Shown here: piece after piece, positions 1 to 8,487 of the stretch | Position numbering within the stretch: the stretch's first letter is position 1 | Layout: every line of letters starts with the position of its first letter | Source of the DNA: GWF2-38-69 sp965228125 | GTDB lineage: Bacteria > Verrucomicrobiota > Lentisphaeria > Victivallales > GWF2-38-69 | Assembly: GCA_965228125.1 (NCBI GenBank) | Contig: OZ245791.1 | Location: 2,852,001-2,916,000, forward strand | Reading direction: 5' to 3' | DNA length: 64,000 nt | Made by a program: the position numbers and the translations under genes | Notes under the pieces: generated by a model | The model's input: the letters and a program-made list of their open reading frames with translations, nothing else | Told to the model about the DNA's origin: nothing | Database searches by the model: none

Positions 1-570
1 GCTTAACCTTATGATTTCGCCTACTGTTTTAAAGTATTCTCTCGTATTGTGTTTGGTATCTCTTGCGCTTAGTGCTGCGTATTTGTATATCGTGTATTCG
101 CAAAGAAGAGCTATAATAATTCCTATTCCCGTATTACAGAGCCTTGCCATAAGTGTCGGAAATAAAGGCATACTGTCTTCAGATGTCATAGCAAGAAGTA
201 TGGGGACGTACATGGTCATGAGAGCTACCATTATGGAGTAATTATTAGAAATATAGTAAAAGTAGTACATCAGGAAGAAAATAAAGGGTAAAAGGTACGT
301 CCATCTGTAGTCGGAATAGGCCAGTATGCCTAAATAGAAGAATGATAGAAGCAACCCCATTACAGTTCCGAAAATCCTGTCCACAGAACGCTGAATAATA
401 ACTCCCTGTCCAGGCATGGAGAACATCACAGCAACTGTCATGGGAATCCAGTATCCATGGGGTATTTTAAAGATAAAGTTGACAGCTACAGCTATGAGAA
501 AGGCTACAGATGCGCAGAGGGCTTCCTGTAAGAAGAATTTTCTAGATTTTTCAAGGTATAAATCTTTCAC
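1..570 (-). CDS. FUSC-family efflux membrane protein, N-terminal part (runs off the window)
   Basis: The reading frame is open from a GTG at 570 to the window edge, with an in-frame TAA just upstream of the GTG, so GTG is the likely start. The product begins with a short charged stretch, then hydrophobic segments and the sequence GYWIPMTVAVMFSMPGQG followed by a conserved Arg-Asp-Arg-Ile-Gly-Thr region. This is the signature of the fusaric acid resistance/aromatic acid exporter (FUSC, AaeB/YccS) membrane domain. It starts 9 bp after the stop of the preceding FUSC-like gene and belongs to the same operon as the HlyD-family adaptor. Inferred role: inner-membrane half of an aromatic-acid or drug efflux pump. 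The C-terminus lies outside the window. Confidence 0.75.
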   Translation of the reverse strand, partial: MKDLYLEKSRKFFLQEALCASVAFLIAVAVNFIFKIPHGYWIPMTVAVMFSMPGQGVIIQRSVDRIFGTVMGLLLSFFYLGILAYSDYRWTYLLPFIFFLMYYFYYISNNYSIMVALMTMYVPILLAMTSEDSMPLFPTLMARLCNTGIGIIIALLCEYTIYKYAALSARDTKHNTREYFKTVGEIIRLS

Positions 571-579
571 TATTTAATG

Positions 580-1713
580 TCAAAGCCCATATTTTATTTT
601 TTTGAGTTTAGTTCTTATTGCATCTATGTCATATAAAACATATTTCAATCCGAGCAGATACTCCATTTCATCCTTTTCAATATCGGGAGGCAGATTGGAG
701 TGGAAATGATTTATGTTTCTGATCCATTCTTCTATTAATTTAGGGTCTCGCACCGACATGTTGGTGGGGTGCCTGAACCGTATGGAGCTGTTCTGTGAAT
801 TTAACCTTGCCCTGATGTTTTCGATGAGTTTATCAGTCAATGGGACATGGGCGCAGAGCTTCTCCATGTCAAAGTCGAATGAGGTCATTAGCGAAATATT
901 CCTGTACATACTTCTGTGAAGAATGAAGACTTCTCTCATCCCATAGACATAGAACTTATTTTGGGCGAAAATGTAGTTTTCCTCGAAGACTATTGGCAAG
1001 GTTCTTATTAGAGCCAAATTGATTTTGTAAATGAACCTGTCCGAATTATTTTTAAAAATTTTTGTAGGTATTATGTCTGTTCTGTATAAACTGTTTTTTA
1101 CGAAAAGGTGTTTGTACCTGATCTGTCTTGATGCTGAAATTTTGTCAGCAGAGGTGTAGATGAAGAAGAGGTCATTGATGAGTTCAGATATGTAGGCAAG
1201 ATTAGATCTTAACCTGTATTTTACAAATATCAGCTCATAAAGAACCAGACAAAAAAGGCATATAAAAAATGATACGGCCATTTCGATGCATCTGTTGGTT
1301 GCTTCATACCATCCTGTCGGAAGGGCTAAGGCTATGGCTATAAAAGTCGGTACCAGTGATGCGATATATTTGTATTTCATGGAACCGAATGCAATCATGA
1401 GTATTGGCAGGAGTACAAAAAGCAAAGTATAGATATGCTTATCCAATATGCAGACAGTAACTATTCCGACCGTTGACAGGGAGATAGTAATGAGAAGAAC
1501 TGTTACTTTTCCTTTATAAGTAGGGTAAAAAAACGTTAATACGATGCAGTAAGATGCTACATAGAAGAAAATGCTGCTGAAAGGCCTTCTGAAATAGAGG
1601 TATATCGCTGTGGCAATCAGTGCGGGGATTGTTGCTTTGAGCGCATAGATAATGCTTTCTCTTGCCGGATCGTATGAATCAACGAATTTTCTGCATGGGT
1701 TTAGAAGAAACAT
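580..1713 (-). CDS. FUSC-like inner-membrane efflux subunit
   Basis: This 377-residue protein has about six hydrophobic segments in residues 20-165, followed by a long soluble C-terminal part rich in charged residues. That matches one half of an AaeB-type FUSC pump, in which a membrane bundle precedes a cytosolic domain. It lies 5 bp downstream of the HlyD-family gene and 9 bp upstream of a second FUSC gene, so the three are almost certainly co-transcribed. E. coli AaeB is one polypeptide of about 655 residues, so here the pump seems divided over two genes. The substrate cannot be read from sequence; aromatic acids are a family-based guess. Confidence 0.6.
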   Translation of the reverse strand: MFLLNPCRKFVDSYDPARESIIYALKATIPALIATAIYLYFRRPFSSIFFYVASYCIVLTFFYPTYKGKVTVLLITISLSTVGIVTVCILDKHIYTLLFVLLPILMIAFGSMKYKYIASLVPTFIAIALALPTGWYEATNRCIEMAVSFFICLFCLVLYELIFVKYRLRSNLAYISELINDLFFIYTSADKISASRQIRYKHLFVKNSLYRTDIIPTKIFKNNSDRFIYKINLALIRTLPIVFEENYIFAQNKFYVYGMREVFILHRSMYRNISLMTSFDFDMEKLCAHVPLTDKLIENIRARLNSQNSSIRFRHPTNMSVRDPKLIEEWIRNINHFHSNLPPDIEKDEMEYLLGLKYVLYDIDAIRTKLKKIKYGL

Positions 1714-1718
1714 TTATC

Positions 1719-2771
1719 TTACCACCAGTCTATCTGCCAGAAGAGATGTCTCCAGATGTTATCCTTCGTGTCAATTACGACAGTGGCAGTAAGTCCGACA
1801 TGAAGAGGATATTTTTCTATGTTTTTATCTGTGATTTCAATTTGCACAGGAAATCTCTGAGGAAGCAAAAACCAGTCATTTTCGTCCTGAACATCCTGGA
1901 GAAAATTGACCGTTGAAGAATTCTGCCTATTTACATTCCAGCCGATCTTTGTGATTTTGCCTTCAAAGATTTCTTCAGGATATATCCAAAGTTTTATCCA
2001 TACTTTCTGGCCTTCTTCTACTTTATTAAGCTCGGTTTCTTTCATATTTGCCTGTATCCACCATGTATCAGTGTCAGTGAATGAAAAGAGGGCTGAACCA
2101 AGCATTGGTGTCCCGGGTGCAGCATATACCCCCTTGGTGATATACATATTGGATACGATACCATTTGACTGTGCATAAACTGTGGTCATCTGTAAGTTCA
2201 CTTTTGCGTTCTCGACCTGAGCTGTCAGGCTGTCTTCTGTAGCAAGTGAGTTTTGGTATTGATTCTTAACCATATCCAGATTTCCTGTGGCAATTTTCAA
2301 AGCTGAATCTGCGACTTTGAATTTCGTCATCAAACTTTCAGTTTCCTGCTGTGAAACGGCGTTTTTCTTATAAAGCCATTCTGACTGTTCAAAAAGATAT
2401 TTTGCATTGTTGTATTGAGCCAGAGCCTGGTCGTATTGCAGTTGGTTTACTGTGATTTCGCTTTGAAGGGCAAGAGTAGTAAAATGTGTAGCCTTCAGGT
2501 CGGCCTGCAACTGGGCCAGTGCCAGTTCATAAGGTTTCTTATAAACCGTAAAAAGTTTGTCACCCTTTTTAACCTGTTGGTTATTTACTACATATATATC
2601 AGTTATATAGCCAGGCACAAGAGCAGAAATAGGTATGGTGTTTCCTACCACAAAAGCGTTATCTGTCCTTGGATGCCTGTGAAGATAGACATAATAAAGC
2701 AGACAGAGTAAAACTATCGTCACTAATATCAGAATAACTTTATTTCGAGCAAAAAATCTCTTGACTTTCAT
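1719..2771 (-). CDS. HlyD/EmrA-family membrane fusion protein
   Basis: This is the periplasmic adaptor of a secretion or efflux system. The 350-residue protein starts with a basic segment and one membrane anchor (about residues 9-29), followed by a biotinyl-lipoyl-like half (NAFVVGNTIPISALVPGY). A coiled-coil hairpin spans roughly residues 85-190, and the second lipoyl half plus beta-barrel ends with GLTATVVIDT. These are the standard AaeA/EmrA domains in order. Gene order adaptor then FUSC pump matches aaeAB. No outer-membrane TolC-type gene is visible nearby, so the channel would be encoded elsewhere. Confidence 0.88.
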   Translation of the reverse strand: MKVKRFFARNKVILILVTIVLLCLLYYVYLHRHPRTDNAFVVGNTIPISALVPGYITDIYVVNNQQVKKGDKLFTVYKKPYELALAQLQADLKATHFTTLALQSEITVNQLQYDQALAQYNNAKYLFEQSEWLYKKNAVSQQETESLMTKFKVADSALKIATGNLDMVKNQYQNSLATEDSLTAQVENAKVNLQMTTVYAQSNGIVSNMYITKGVYAAPGTPMLGSALFSFTDTDTWWIQANMKETELNKVEEGQKVWIKLWIYPEEIFEGKITKIGWNVNRQNSSTVNFLQDVQDENDWFLLPQRFPVQIEITDKNIEKYPLHVGLTATVVIDTKDNIWRHLFWQIDWW

Positions 2772-2791
2772 TATGCTTTCCTTGCTTAGAC

Positions 2792-3172
2792 TTATTGTTC
2801 TGGAAATCTGGTGCTGTTTATAGGCCTTATCTTATTGTTGCTGTCAACGCTGACAAAAGTAACAACTGTTTTAAATATTTCGTGATGGTCAGTTGAATCC
2901 TCGTTTTGTACAAAAACTTTAACCTGATATTTCACTGAGGCCTTTTTGATTTCAATTTTTTCTATAGAGAACTTTAGGATTGCTCCCTGTCTGACACCTC
3001 TTTTGAATTCGACTTTGTCCATTCCAAGCGTTACAAAACTTTGCTTTGGAAACTCTATGCTTGCGGCAATCCATGAAAATTCATCCACCCATTGCAGAAG
3101 CTTGCCCCCAAATAGGAATCCATAGTGATTGAGGTCTTCTGGTTTAATTACTTTATAGTTGTCAAATTTCAT
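2792..3172 (-). CDS. Hot-dog-fold acyl-CoA thioesterase
   Basis: The product is a short single-hot-dog protein of 126 residues. The first conserved block (MKFDNYKVIKPEDLNHYG, then FGGKLLQWVDE) is the YciA/acyl-CoA thioesterase signature, where NHYGxxFGG forms the active site. The frame is open further upstream to 3244, but that part overlaps the preceding yjbQ-like gene. The ATG at 3172 lies 16 bp after the yjbQ stop behind a purine-rich GAGAA, and it begins exactly where family similarity begins, so I prefer it. Likely reaction: hydrolysis of acyl-CoA to free acid and CoA; chain-length preference is unknown. It is probably co-transcribed with yjbQ upstream. Confidence 0.8.
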   Translation of the reverse strand: MKFDNYKVIKPEDLNHYGFLFGGKLLQWVDEFSWIAASIEFPKQSFVTLGMDKVEFKRGVRQGAILKFSIEKIEIKKASVKYQVKVFVQNEDSTDHHEIFKTVVTFVSVDSNNKIRPINSTRFPEQ

Positions 3173-3188
3173 TATATATATTTTCTCT

Positions 3189-3578
3189 TTAGTTTTTTTG
3201 AAAGTGTATGTAAAATTTCCTGCTTCTTGGGCCGTCAAATTCACAGAAGTATATTCCTTGCCAAGTCCCCAGCAGGAGTTTGCCGTCTTCTATTATAACA
3301 TTTAAGGAACAGCCGACAATAGAGCTTTTGATATGAGCAGGTGAGTTACCTTCGCCGTGTCTGAAACTCAATGCTGGAACCAATTTATCAAAAGCCATGA
3401 GCATATCACTAACTACATCGGGGTCGGCATTTTCGTTGATAGTTACTCCTGCCGTGGTATGAGGCACGAAAATAAGGCAGACGCCATTTTGTATTTCGCT
3501 TTCCCGTAGAGCTTTTTCTATGTAGTTGGTAATATCTATAAAGCCTTCTCTTGGCGTTTCTATAGAGACTGTTTTCAT
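3189..3578 (-). CDS. YjbQ/UPF0047 family protein
   Basis: This 129-residue protein carries the UPF0047 signature HTTAGVTINENADPDV around residues 41-56 and a second conserved block, RHGEGNSPAHIKSS, around residues 75-88. It ends with GTWQGIYFCEFDGPRSR, another family hallmark. The histidines and the glutamate are the putative metal or active-site residues. Family members have thiamin-phosphate-synthase-like activity in vitro, but their physiological role is poorly known. It is the first gene of the minus-strand group and is divergent from the peptide transporter gene at 3715. Confidence 0.88.
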   Translation of the reverse strand: MKTVSIETPREGFIDITNYIEKALRESEIQNGVCLIFVPHTTAGVTINENADPDVVSDMLMAFDKLVPALSFRHGEGNSPAHIKSSIVGCSLNVIIEDGKLLLGTWQGIYFCEFDGPRSRKFYIHFQKN

Positions 3579-3714
3579 GAAATTTCTCCGATCTAGATAA
3601 TTTTCAAATTTTAATCCATTATAATATCAAAATAGGACTTCTAAACGGCAATGCTAAAATTATTATCGTTTAGAGTATGCGCTTAATGATCCAAAAAGAT
3701 TCAGGAGAGAAACC

Positions 3715-5175
3715 ATGTCTAATGTATTATCAAAACCGCATATCGGTGTAGAAAAACCGGCAAAAGCGTTTACTACGATTTTCATAGTTGAATTTTGGGA
3801 GAGGTTCGGTTTTTACGGTCTGCAGTCACTGCTAGTAGTTTATCTTATTAAAGAGCTTGGTTTTTCCGATCATATGTCTGATACCTTGTTTGGTGCTTTC
3901 TCTGCGCTGGTTTATGCTTTTGTGAGCATTGGCGGTTATTTAGGGGACAAAATCCTGGGGACCAAAAGAACGCTGCTTCTTGGAGCTATCGTTTCGACTA
4001 TAGGCTATTCGCTTATAGCCTATGACACCAAACTTTTTTTGTATATAGGACTTGGTGCTGTAATTACCGGAAACATGTTTTTCAAGGCTAATCCTCCAAG
4101 TCTTGTAGCCAAACTCTATAAACCGGGTGACCATAGAATAGACAGCGCTTTTACTCTTTATTATCTTTCCATTAATTGCGGCGCATTCATTTCAATGATT
4201 ATCTGTCCGATAGCCAGGTCATTTTTTGGATGGAATGTGGCGCTGTGGATTTCCGCTGTTGGGATGGCTATATCAATATTGGTCTATCTCTTTACTAAAC
4301 ACCTCATAAAAGACATTGGCTCTGAACCTGATTTTCAGCCTATGCAAAAAACCAAAACCCTGCTGGCTATTGGTTTTATAATCATCTCTATTTTTGTATC
4401 TGCCTGGCTTCTTAGAAATCTGCTTATTACTAAATGGCTCCTTAGCATATCCTTCATAATTATTCTTATCGTGATGGTCAAAATTCTATTAACGATAAAA
4501 GAAAAGGAACAAAGAGTAAAATTCATCATTTGTGTGGTACTGATGTTTGAGGCTCTATTTTTCTATGTGCTTTACCAGCAGATGCCCACTTCTCTTAACC
4601 TTTTTGCCATCAGAAATGTTCACCACTCAGTAGTTGGGATTCCCATCGAAGGAGAATCCTTTCAGGCATTGAATCCATTTTGGGTCATTGTCTCAGGCCT
4701 GATTCTTGCGAAGATATTTTCTTCCCTAGGGAGAAAAGGCAAAGATTTTTCAATGCCTGTGAAATTTTCCTTTGCCATGCTTTTATGCTCATTTGGGTTT
4801 CTTATCCTTCCTGTAGGGGTAAATTACTTTGCCGATACGAATTCCATGATAAGCGGAAACTGGCTGGTCGCTACTTATTTTTTCCAAAGTACTGCAGAAG
4901 TGCTTATAGGAGGACTGGGTTTGTCTATGATATCAAAGCTCGTTCCTTTTAAAGAAGTAGGTTTCATGATTGGAGCCTGGTATATGGTTTCTGCCGTAGC
5001 CCGCTTTCTTGGAGGGTATGTGGCTGCATGGGCAAGCGTACCTAAGGATATTGCAGGAAATACAAGTCTTTCCTTACATATATATTCCGGACTTTTCCTA
5101 AAGTTAGGGATAACTGCTTTTGTGATATGCATCATTATGTTCCTGCTGGCTCCGAAACTCAAGAAATACATCTGA
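3715..5175 (+). CDS. POT/PTR-family proton-dependent oligopeptide transporter
   Basis: This 486-residue polytopic protein has the major facilitator fold. The first helix contains the POT motif ExxERFxxYG (here EFWERFGFYG at about residues 27-36), which couples proton and peptide. A second PTR-like motif, GGYLGDKILGTKRT, follows helix 2 (about residues 77-90). About 12-14 hydrophobic segments are visible, and a hydrophilic linker follows residue 200. Expected function is uptake of di- and tripeptides driven by the proton gradient. The start is preceded by GGAGAGAAACC, a good Shine-Dalgarno sequence. It is a stand-alone gene between two minus-strand blocks. Confidence 0.9.
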   Translation: MSNVLSKPHIGVEKPAKAFTTIFIVEFWERFGFYGLQSLLVVYLIKELGFSDHMSDTLFGAFSALVYAFVSIGGYLGDKILGTKRTLLLGAIVSTIGYSLIAYDTKLFLYIGLGAVITGNMFFKANPPSLVAKLYKPGDHRIDSAFTLYYLSINCGAFISMIICPIARSFFGWNVALWISAVGMAISILVYLFTKHLIKDIGSEPDFQPMQKTKTLLAIGFIIISIFVSAWLLRNLLITKWLLSISFIIILIVMVKILLTIKEKEQRVKFIICVVLMFEALFFYVLYQQMPTSLNLFAIRNVHHSVVGIPIEGESFQALNPFWVIVSGLILAKIFSSLGRKGKDFSMPVKFSFAMLLCSFGFLILPVGVNYFADTNSMISGNWLVATYFFQSTAEVLIGGLGLSMISKLVPFKEVGFMIGAWYMVSAVARFLGGYVAAWASVPKDIAGNTSLSLHIYSGLFLKLGITAFVICIIMFLLAPKLKKYI

Positions 5176-5271
5176 GTTACAGCATATTCATGAGTTAAGA
5201 ATATGGAAAGTAGAGTTTCTACTAGAATCTAAAACTGAAAATGCGATAGAACTGAGCAAAGGGCAGGGGGG

Positions 5272-5793
5272 TTAAAGCTTATGAGTGGGATATAGCGCTT
5301 TGGTCATTCGGATCAAATGAATTGGTTGGAGAACAAGCAGAGTGCGAAGAAAAGGTTCAGTTGAGATGGGGGAGAAGCCTAAACCTGAATAGAATGGGAA
5401 TAAATCTGTTCGACAATTCAGCACTGTAATATCTAGAAATTTGGAGCCTTTTTGGCGGCACTCTTCCTCAACCGTCTGAATTAGCGCCTTCGCAATGCCG
5501 TTTCCTTGGAAGTCGGGGTCGACTGCAAGGGGGCCCATATAACCGCGCTCAGCCGAAACAGAAATGTAAACTGTTCCTAAAATTCTTTTGGGCTCATCAG
5601 AATATTCAGCAACAAGAAATACACCGGATGCCATCTGTGTCCTGACATCAGCCTTATTTGTTCGGTCCTCTTCAAGATAGAAACGCTCAATTTTATAGGC
5701 AGCATTGGTTACACGCACTATTTCTGGTATGTCTGACTCGGCTGCATTGCGGATTCTGTAAGTATGCTTATCAATCTTCATTGTGTTGTTCAT
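5272..5793 (-). CDS. GNAT-family N-acetyltransferase
   Basis: This is a 173-residue GCN5-related acetyltransferase. It contains the beta4 strand plus acetyl-CoA-binding loop GPLAVDPDFQGNGIAKAL (motif A, R/QxxGxG/A, around residues 91-108), followed by LDITVLNCRTDLFPFYSGLGF (motif B region). The acceptor substrate cannot be predicted. It is the last of a run of small unrelated minus-strand genes. Its upstream spacer carries the TTGTTATCG element that recurs in this block. The start is either the first Met or the Met four residues later. Confidence 0.85.
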   Translation of the reverse strand: MNNTMKIDKHTYRIRNAAESDIPEIVRVTNAAYKIERFYLEEDRTNKADVRTQMASGVFLVAEYSDEPKRILGTVYISVSAERGYMGPLAVDPDFQGNGIAKALIQTVEEECRQKGSKFLDITVLNCRTDLFPFYSGLGFSPISTEPFLRTLLVLQPIHLIRMTKALYPTHKL

Positions 5794-5863
5794 AAAATTT
5801 TATCATTTATAGCGGCAAATTTTTCTTTTCGATAACAATATTATGATCTCTTATATTTTCATT

Positions 5864-6085
5864 CTATAAATGCTGGAACTTCAATATTTTTGCTATTTTG
5901 TCGGCTCCAACTAGATTTCCTTCAAATGATATACCTGTCCAGAAATCATCCGTATAATCAGCTTTCTTATTTTCGGGGCAGGAATAAGTTTCTGTTTTGG
6001 TTATTGTCAATTTTTCTAAAACAGTAGTATCCTCTAGGCTTCCTTTTAATAAATAGCCATGATATTTCAATTTCCCCTCAATCAT
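5864..6085 (-). CDS. Small hypothetical protein
   Basis: I do not recognise this 73-residue acidic protein. It has no signal peptide, no membrane segment and no obvious motif. The middle contains two Trp/Tyr-rich turns (YTDDFWTGISFEG), and a single cysteine lies at about residue 35. The start codon follows a spacer with the TTATTGTTATCATGAAAAAT sequence shared with the spacer near 7340. It reads like a gene cassette: short, with a tight spacer, flanked by unrelated genes in the same orientation. Confidence 0.55.
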   Translation of the reverse strand: MIEGKLKYHGYLLKGSLEDTTVLEKLTITKTETYSCPENKKADYTDDFWTGISFEGNLVGADKIAKILKFQHL

Positions 6086-6140
6086 TTTTCATGATAACAA
6101 TAAAGCCTCTTATCTGGAAAAGGCGGCGCGTTAACGACGT

Positions 6141-6581
6141 TTACTGAAACGACTTCGTTTCTATCCATATTCTTTTTGCCGTATCAATTACTTCTTTTGA
6201 AAGGCAACCTTCAATTACTTTGTATTCCTTTCTTGCCCAATCAAATATTTGAGGTCCGTTCAATTCCTTAGTATCCGGAAATTGTTTTAAATATCTTTCT
6301 GTAATTTCTTTTGTCCTCGGAAAGATATGAAAATGCACTTTTTTGTTTTCTTCTCCAAACTTTGCAAAATATATATTTTCAGGTTTTAGGATCCTGCATA
6401 ATTCTTTTTCTATTTTTGCCAACAGTTCTCCAAGAGTCCACCAAGCAGTAAACTGTTTTTTATGTAGATGTTGAACATTTTGTTTGGTTTCAATAATCAA
6501 ATATCCAAGAATATTTACAGTAGCACACTGGGATACTATAAAATCGCTATCGCTGTATATTTTTATTCTTTTTTTCTTCAT
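6141..6581 (-). CDS. HIT-like domain protein
   Basis: From the ATG at 6581 the protein has 146 residues. The C-terminal half contains KVHFHIFPR (about residues 81-89), the HxHxx core of the histidine-triad superfamily (HIT hydrolases/Ap4A-type nucleotidyl hydrolases), preceded by a strand with aromatic residues. The third histidine position is replaced (HFHIFPR), so it may be a divergent HIT member. An upstream Met at 6620 exists but would add 13 residues unlike the family. Likely role: nucleoside monophosphate or dinucleotide hydrolysis. It lies in the accessory block of unrelated small genes. Confidence 0.65.
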   Translation of the reverse strand: MKKKRIKIYSDSDFIVSQCATVNILGYLIIETKQNVQHLHKKQFTAWWTLGELLAKIEKELCRILKPENIYFAKFGEENKKVHFHIFPRTKEITERYLKQFPDTKELNGPQIFDWARKEYKVIEGCLSKEVIDTAKRIWIETKSFQ

Positions 6582-6672
6582 ATAATATGAATGATCTCTT
6601 ATATTTCCGCAGCAGAGCAAGAAGATATTAAGTGGATCTACTGGTTAAACATTACTTTTTATTAGTCATCTT

Positions 6673-7314
6673 TTATTCGAATCCATAAAGCTTTGATTCT
6701 GTATTACTGAAAAGTATTGTTATTTCTTCCTGATTTCTTTCGATTTCATCTAGTTTGTTTTTGATATCAATTGCTCTTTTTTTATCTGTATAGTAATAAT
6801 AATCATCAAGCAACATAAAAACAGTTTTTTTAGCTATTTTGCAATCTCTAATAACCCTTAACTTTTTTATATCACGATCTATTTGATCTGTTGGGTTCTC
6901 ATATGGTCGACCATGAAAATACTTTATTTCTGCACATAATAAAAATGAATCATTATTATCCTCATAAGCAATTATCATATCAACCTTTGGGCCTCTACTC
7001 ATTTCTAATTTATCTTTTAAATCTTTTAATTGGGCTTCAAATTCATATTCTTTAAAATTGCTAATATTGATATTCTTCTCGAAATGTATTTGGATGTTAG
7101 AATACTTCTCTTCTTTTTTCTCTTCTAAAATTTTATAAAAAAGCCTTCCAATATGAAACATCAAATCATACTCATTCCAGCAAATCCAGTGTGACTCTTC
7201 TGCGTCTTTTTTGCTGCTAATATTCCTTTTTGGATATTTGTTATAGTCTTCTAGAAACTCATTCCATGCTTCTACTAGTATTTCATGAATCTCTGACGCA
7301 ACTTCTTTACTCAT
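6673..7314 (-). CDS. PD-(D/E)XK-nuclease-like protein
   Basis: This is a 213-residue soluble protein. The segment GPKVDMIIAYEDNN followed after a short loop by LLCAEIKYF (residues about 107-132) has the layout of the PD-(D/E)XK nuclease core: Asp at the end of one strand, then Glu-x-Lys on the next. The N-terminal part is helical with several tryptophans. Such domains occur in restriction-like and defence proteins, but no methyltransferase or other defence partner is next to it. The specific function is unknown. It is flanked upstream by a hairpin spacer with 9-bp arms (7347-7355 and 7390-7398). Confidence 0.5.
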   Translation of the reverse strand: MSKEVASEIHEILVEAWNEFLEDYNKYPKRNISSKKDAEESHWICWNEYDLMFHIGRLFYKILEEKKEEKYSNIQIHFEKNINISNFKEYEFEAQLKDLKDKLEMSRGPKVDMIIAYEDNNDSFLLCAEIKYFHGRPYENPTDQIDRDIKKLRVIRDCKIAKKTVFMLLDDYYYYTDKKRAIDIKNKLDEIERNQEEITILFSNTESKLYGFE

Positions 7315-7417
7315 TTTTAATTTTCCATAAGGTTCAATTATTTTTCACGATAACTATAAACTCACCTATCAGCGATTAGCCGGACTGACAAGTTATCGTA
7401 ACTTTAAAGTTTTCATC

Positions 7418-7723
7418 TGTTCGGCTAAAATATATCATTCTAATATAGAAGCAACTTCCTTTAGAGCTTCCGGGATTTGTATATGCTGAGGGCACTTTTT
7501 CAAACATGCACCGCATGCAATGCATTGTGAGGCATATCCGGGCTTTCCTGTGCCAAACTGACCGCTTAGCCTGAGTTTGTAGAACATAGCATTTTCAGCA
7601 TTGCCAAACATGCTGTATTTATTGTATTCCTCAAAGCACATTGGGATCATTACATTTGCCGGGCACGGCATACAGTAACCGCATCCTGTGCAATTAACCT
7701 TCATCAGTTCACGATATTTTTTC
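7418..7723. repeat. Direct repeat copy A (aldo/keto reductase 3' end)
   Basis: This segment of about 300 bp repeats at 9706-10011, same orientation, no indels, offset 2288 bp. I count eight substitutions in the first 293 bp, all clustered in 7470-7535, while the remaining 175 bp or so are identical. The copy includes the C-terminal ferredoxin-like domain of the reductase, its stop codon and about 17 bp beyond. The repeats flank the GNAT remnant and the LysM esterase gene. Confidence 0.95.
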
Positions 7724-7734
7724 TCCGTTCTCAT
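7435..7734 (-). CDS. Stand-alone dicluster ferredoxin-like domain (duplicated reductase C-terminus)
   Basis: This 99-residue reading frame is almost identical to the last 95 residues of the aldo/keto reductase at 9723-10865. It keeps two cysteine clusters, CTGCGYCMPCP and CIACGACLKKCP, which would bind one or two [4Fe-4S] clusters. Its first six residues differ from the parent, and it has its own ATG with an AAAGG purine run upstream, so it could be translated independently. It may be a simple leftover of a partial duplication or a free electron carrier. The four to eight cysteines have been retained despite some nucleotide drift. Confidence 0.6.
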   Translation of the reverse strand: MRTEKKYRELMKVNCTGCGYCMPCPANVMIPMCFEEYNKYSMFGNAENAMFYKLRLSGQFGTGKPGYASQCIACGACLKKCPQHIQIPEALKEVASILE

Positions 7735-7842
7735 GAAAAGCCTTTCTTTTTTATAACATTAAATCAATTGTCTGATCATAGCCGAGACTCACCGGGCTGT
7801 CATCAGACATCTGTTAGTTTTCATTTTCCAGTTTTGAGGGGA

Positions 7843-8370
7843 TTACACTGTTTCATATAAATAATCTTCTCTCAAAAATGCATCTCGTTTAAAATTTAAC
7901 TTTTTCAATAGATTTATTGAACGGGTATTATTAGAATTGATATTGGCTTCCAATCTGTGCAAATGAAGCTTATTAAAAGCAAAATCTATTATTGTTTTTA
8001 AAGCTTCTGACATATAGCCTTTGCAGTAGCTGTCAGGTTTAAGCGCATAACCCAGTTCCCCCTTGTGATTCTCTTTGGAAATGTTCCATATCACGGCGTA
8101 ACCGACAGGTATATCTTTGTCCTTCAGGGACAAAACCCACCATATAGCTGTTTTTTTAGAATATGAAGTTTCAATTTCTCTCAACAGCTCTTCAGTTTCA
8201 GATAAAGAAGAATGCCTTCTGATTCCCACTACTTGTTCAGCAAACTTTTCGTCAGACCTGATTTTATAAAGGAATTCAGGATCACTTCCATTAAATTGTC
8301 AGAGATGCAACCTCTCAGTTTCTAATAAAAGAAAAGTTTTAAAAACTGAAGTATCGAATTTCTTTTTCAT
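7843..8370 (-). pseudogene. GNAT acetyltransferase interrupted by one in-frame TGA
   Basis: Reading from the ATG at 8370, the frame encodes a RimJ/RimL-type acetyltransferase start, with LETERLHL followed by TGA (8301-8299) and then QFNGSDPEFLYKIRSDE. The frame continues without further stops to 7843. In this family the position is normally Arg (LETERLxLRxF), so a single CGA-to-TGA change explains the break. The remaining part has the acetyl-CoA site (GELGYALKPDSYCKGYMSEAL) and the typical ANINSNNTRSINLLKKLNF end. The downstream frame from 8229 alone would lack the first strand, so I call it a recently inactivated gene. Confidence 0.7.
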
Positions 8371-8487
8371 ATATCATTAAAATTCATCAGTCGAACATTG
8401 CGATGTTTGCTGGAATGTTTTATTAAGTTCAATTATATACTTATTTGTTATTCAAATAGCATTTGTTTAGTCTATTTTTGTTAATGA

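Noticed and set aside
5176..8487. A canonical integron
   Set aside because: No integrase gene and no exact GTTRRRY core pairs; only a cassette-like arrangement can be claimed.
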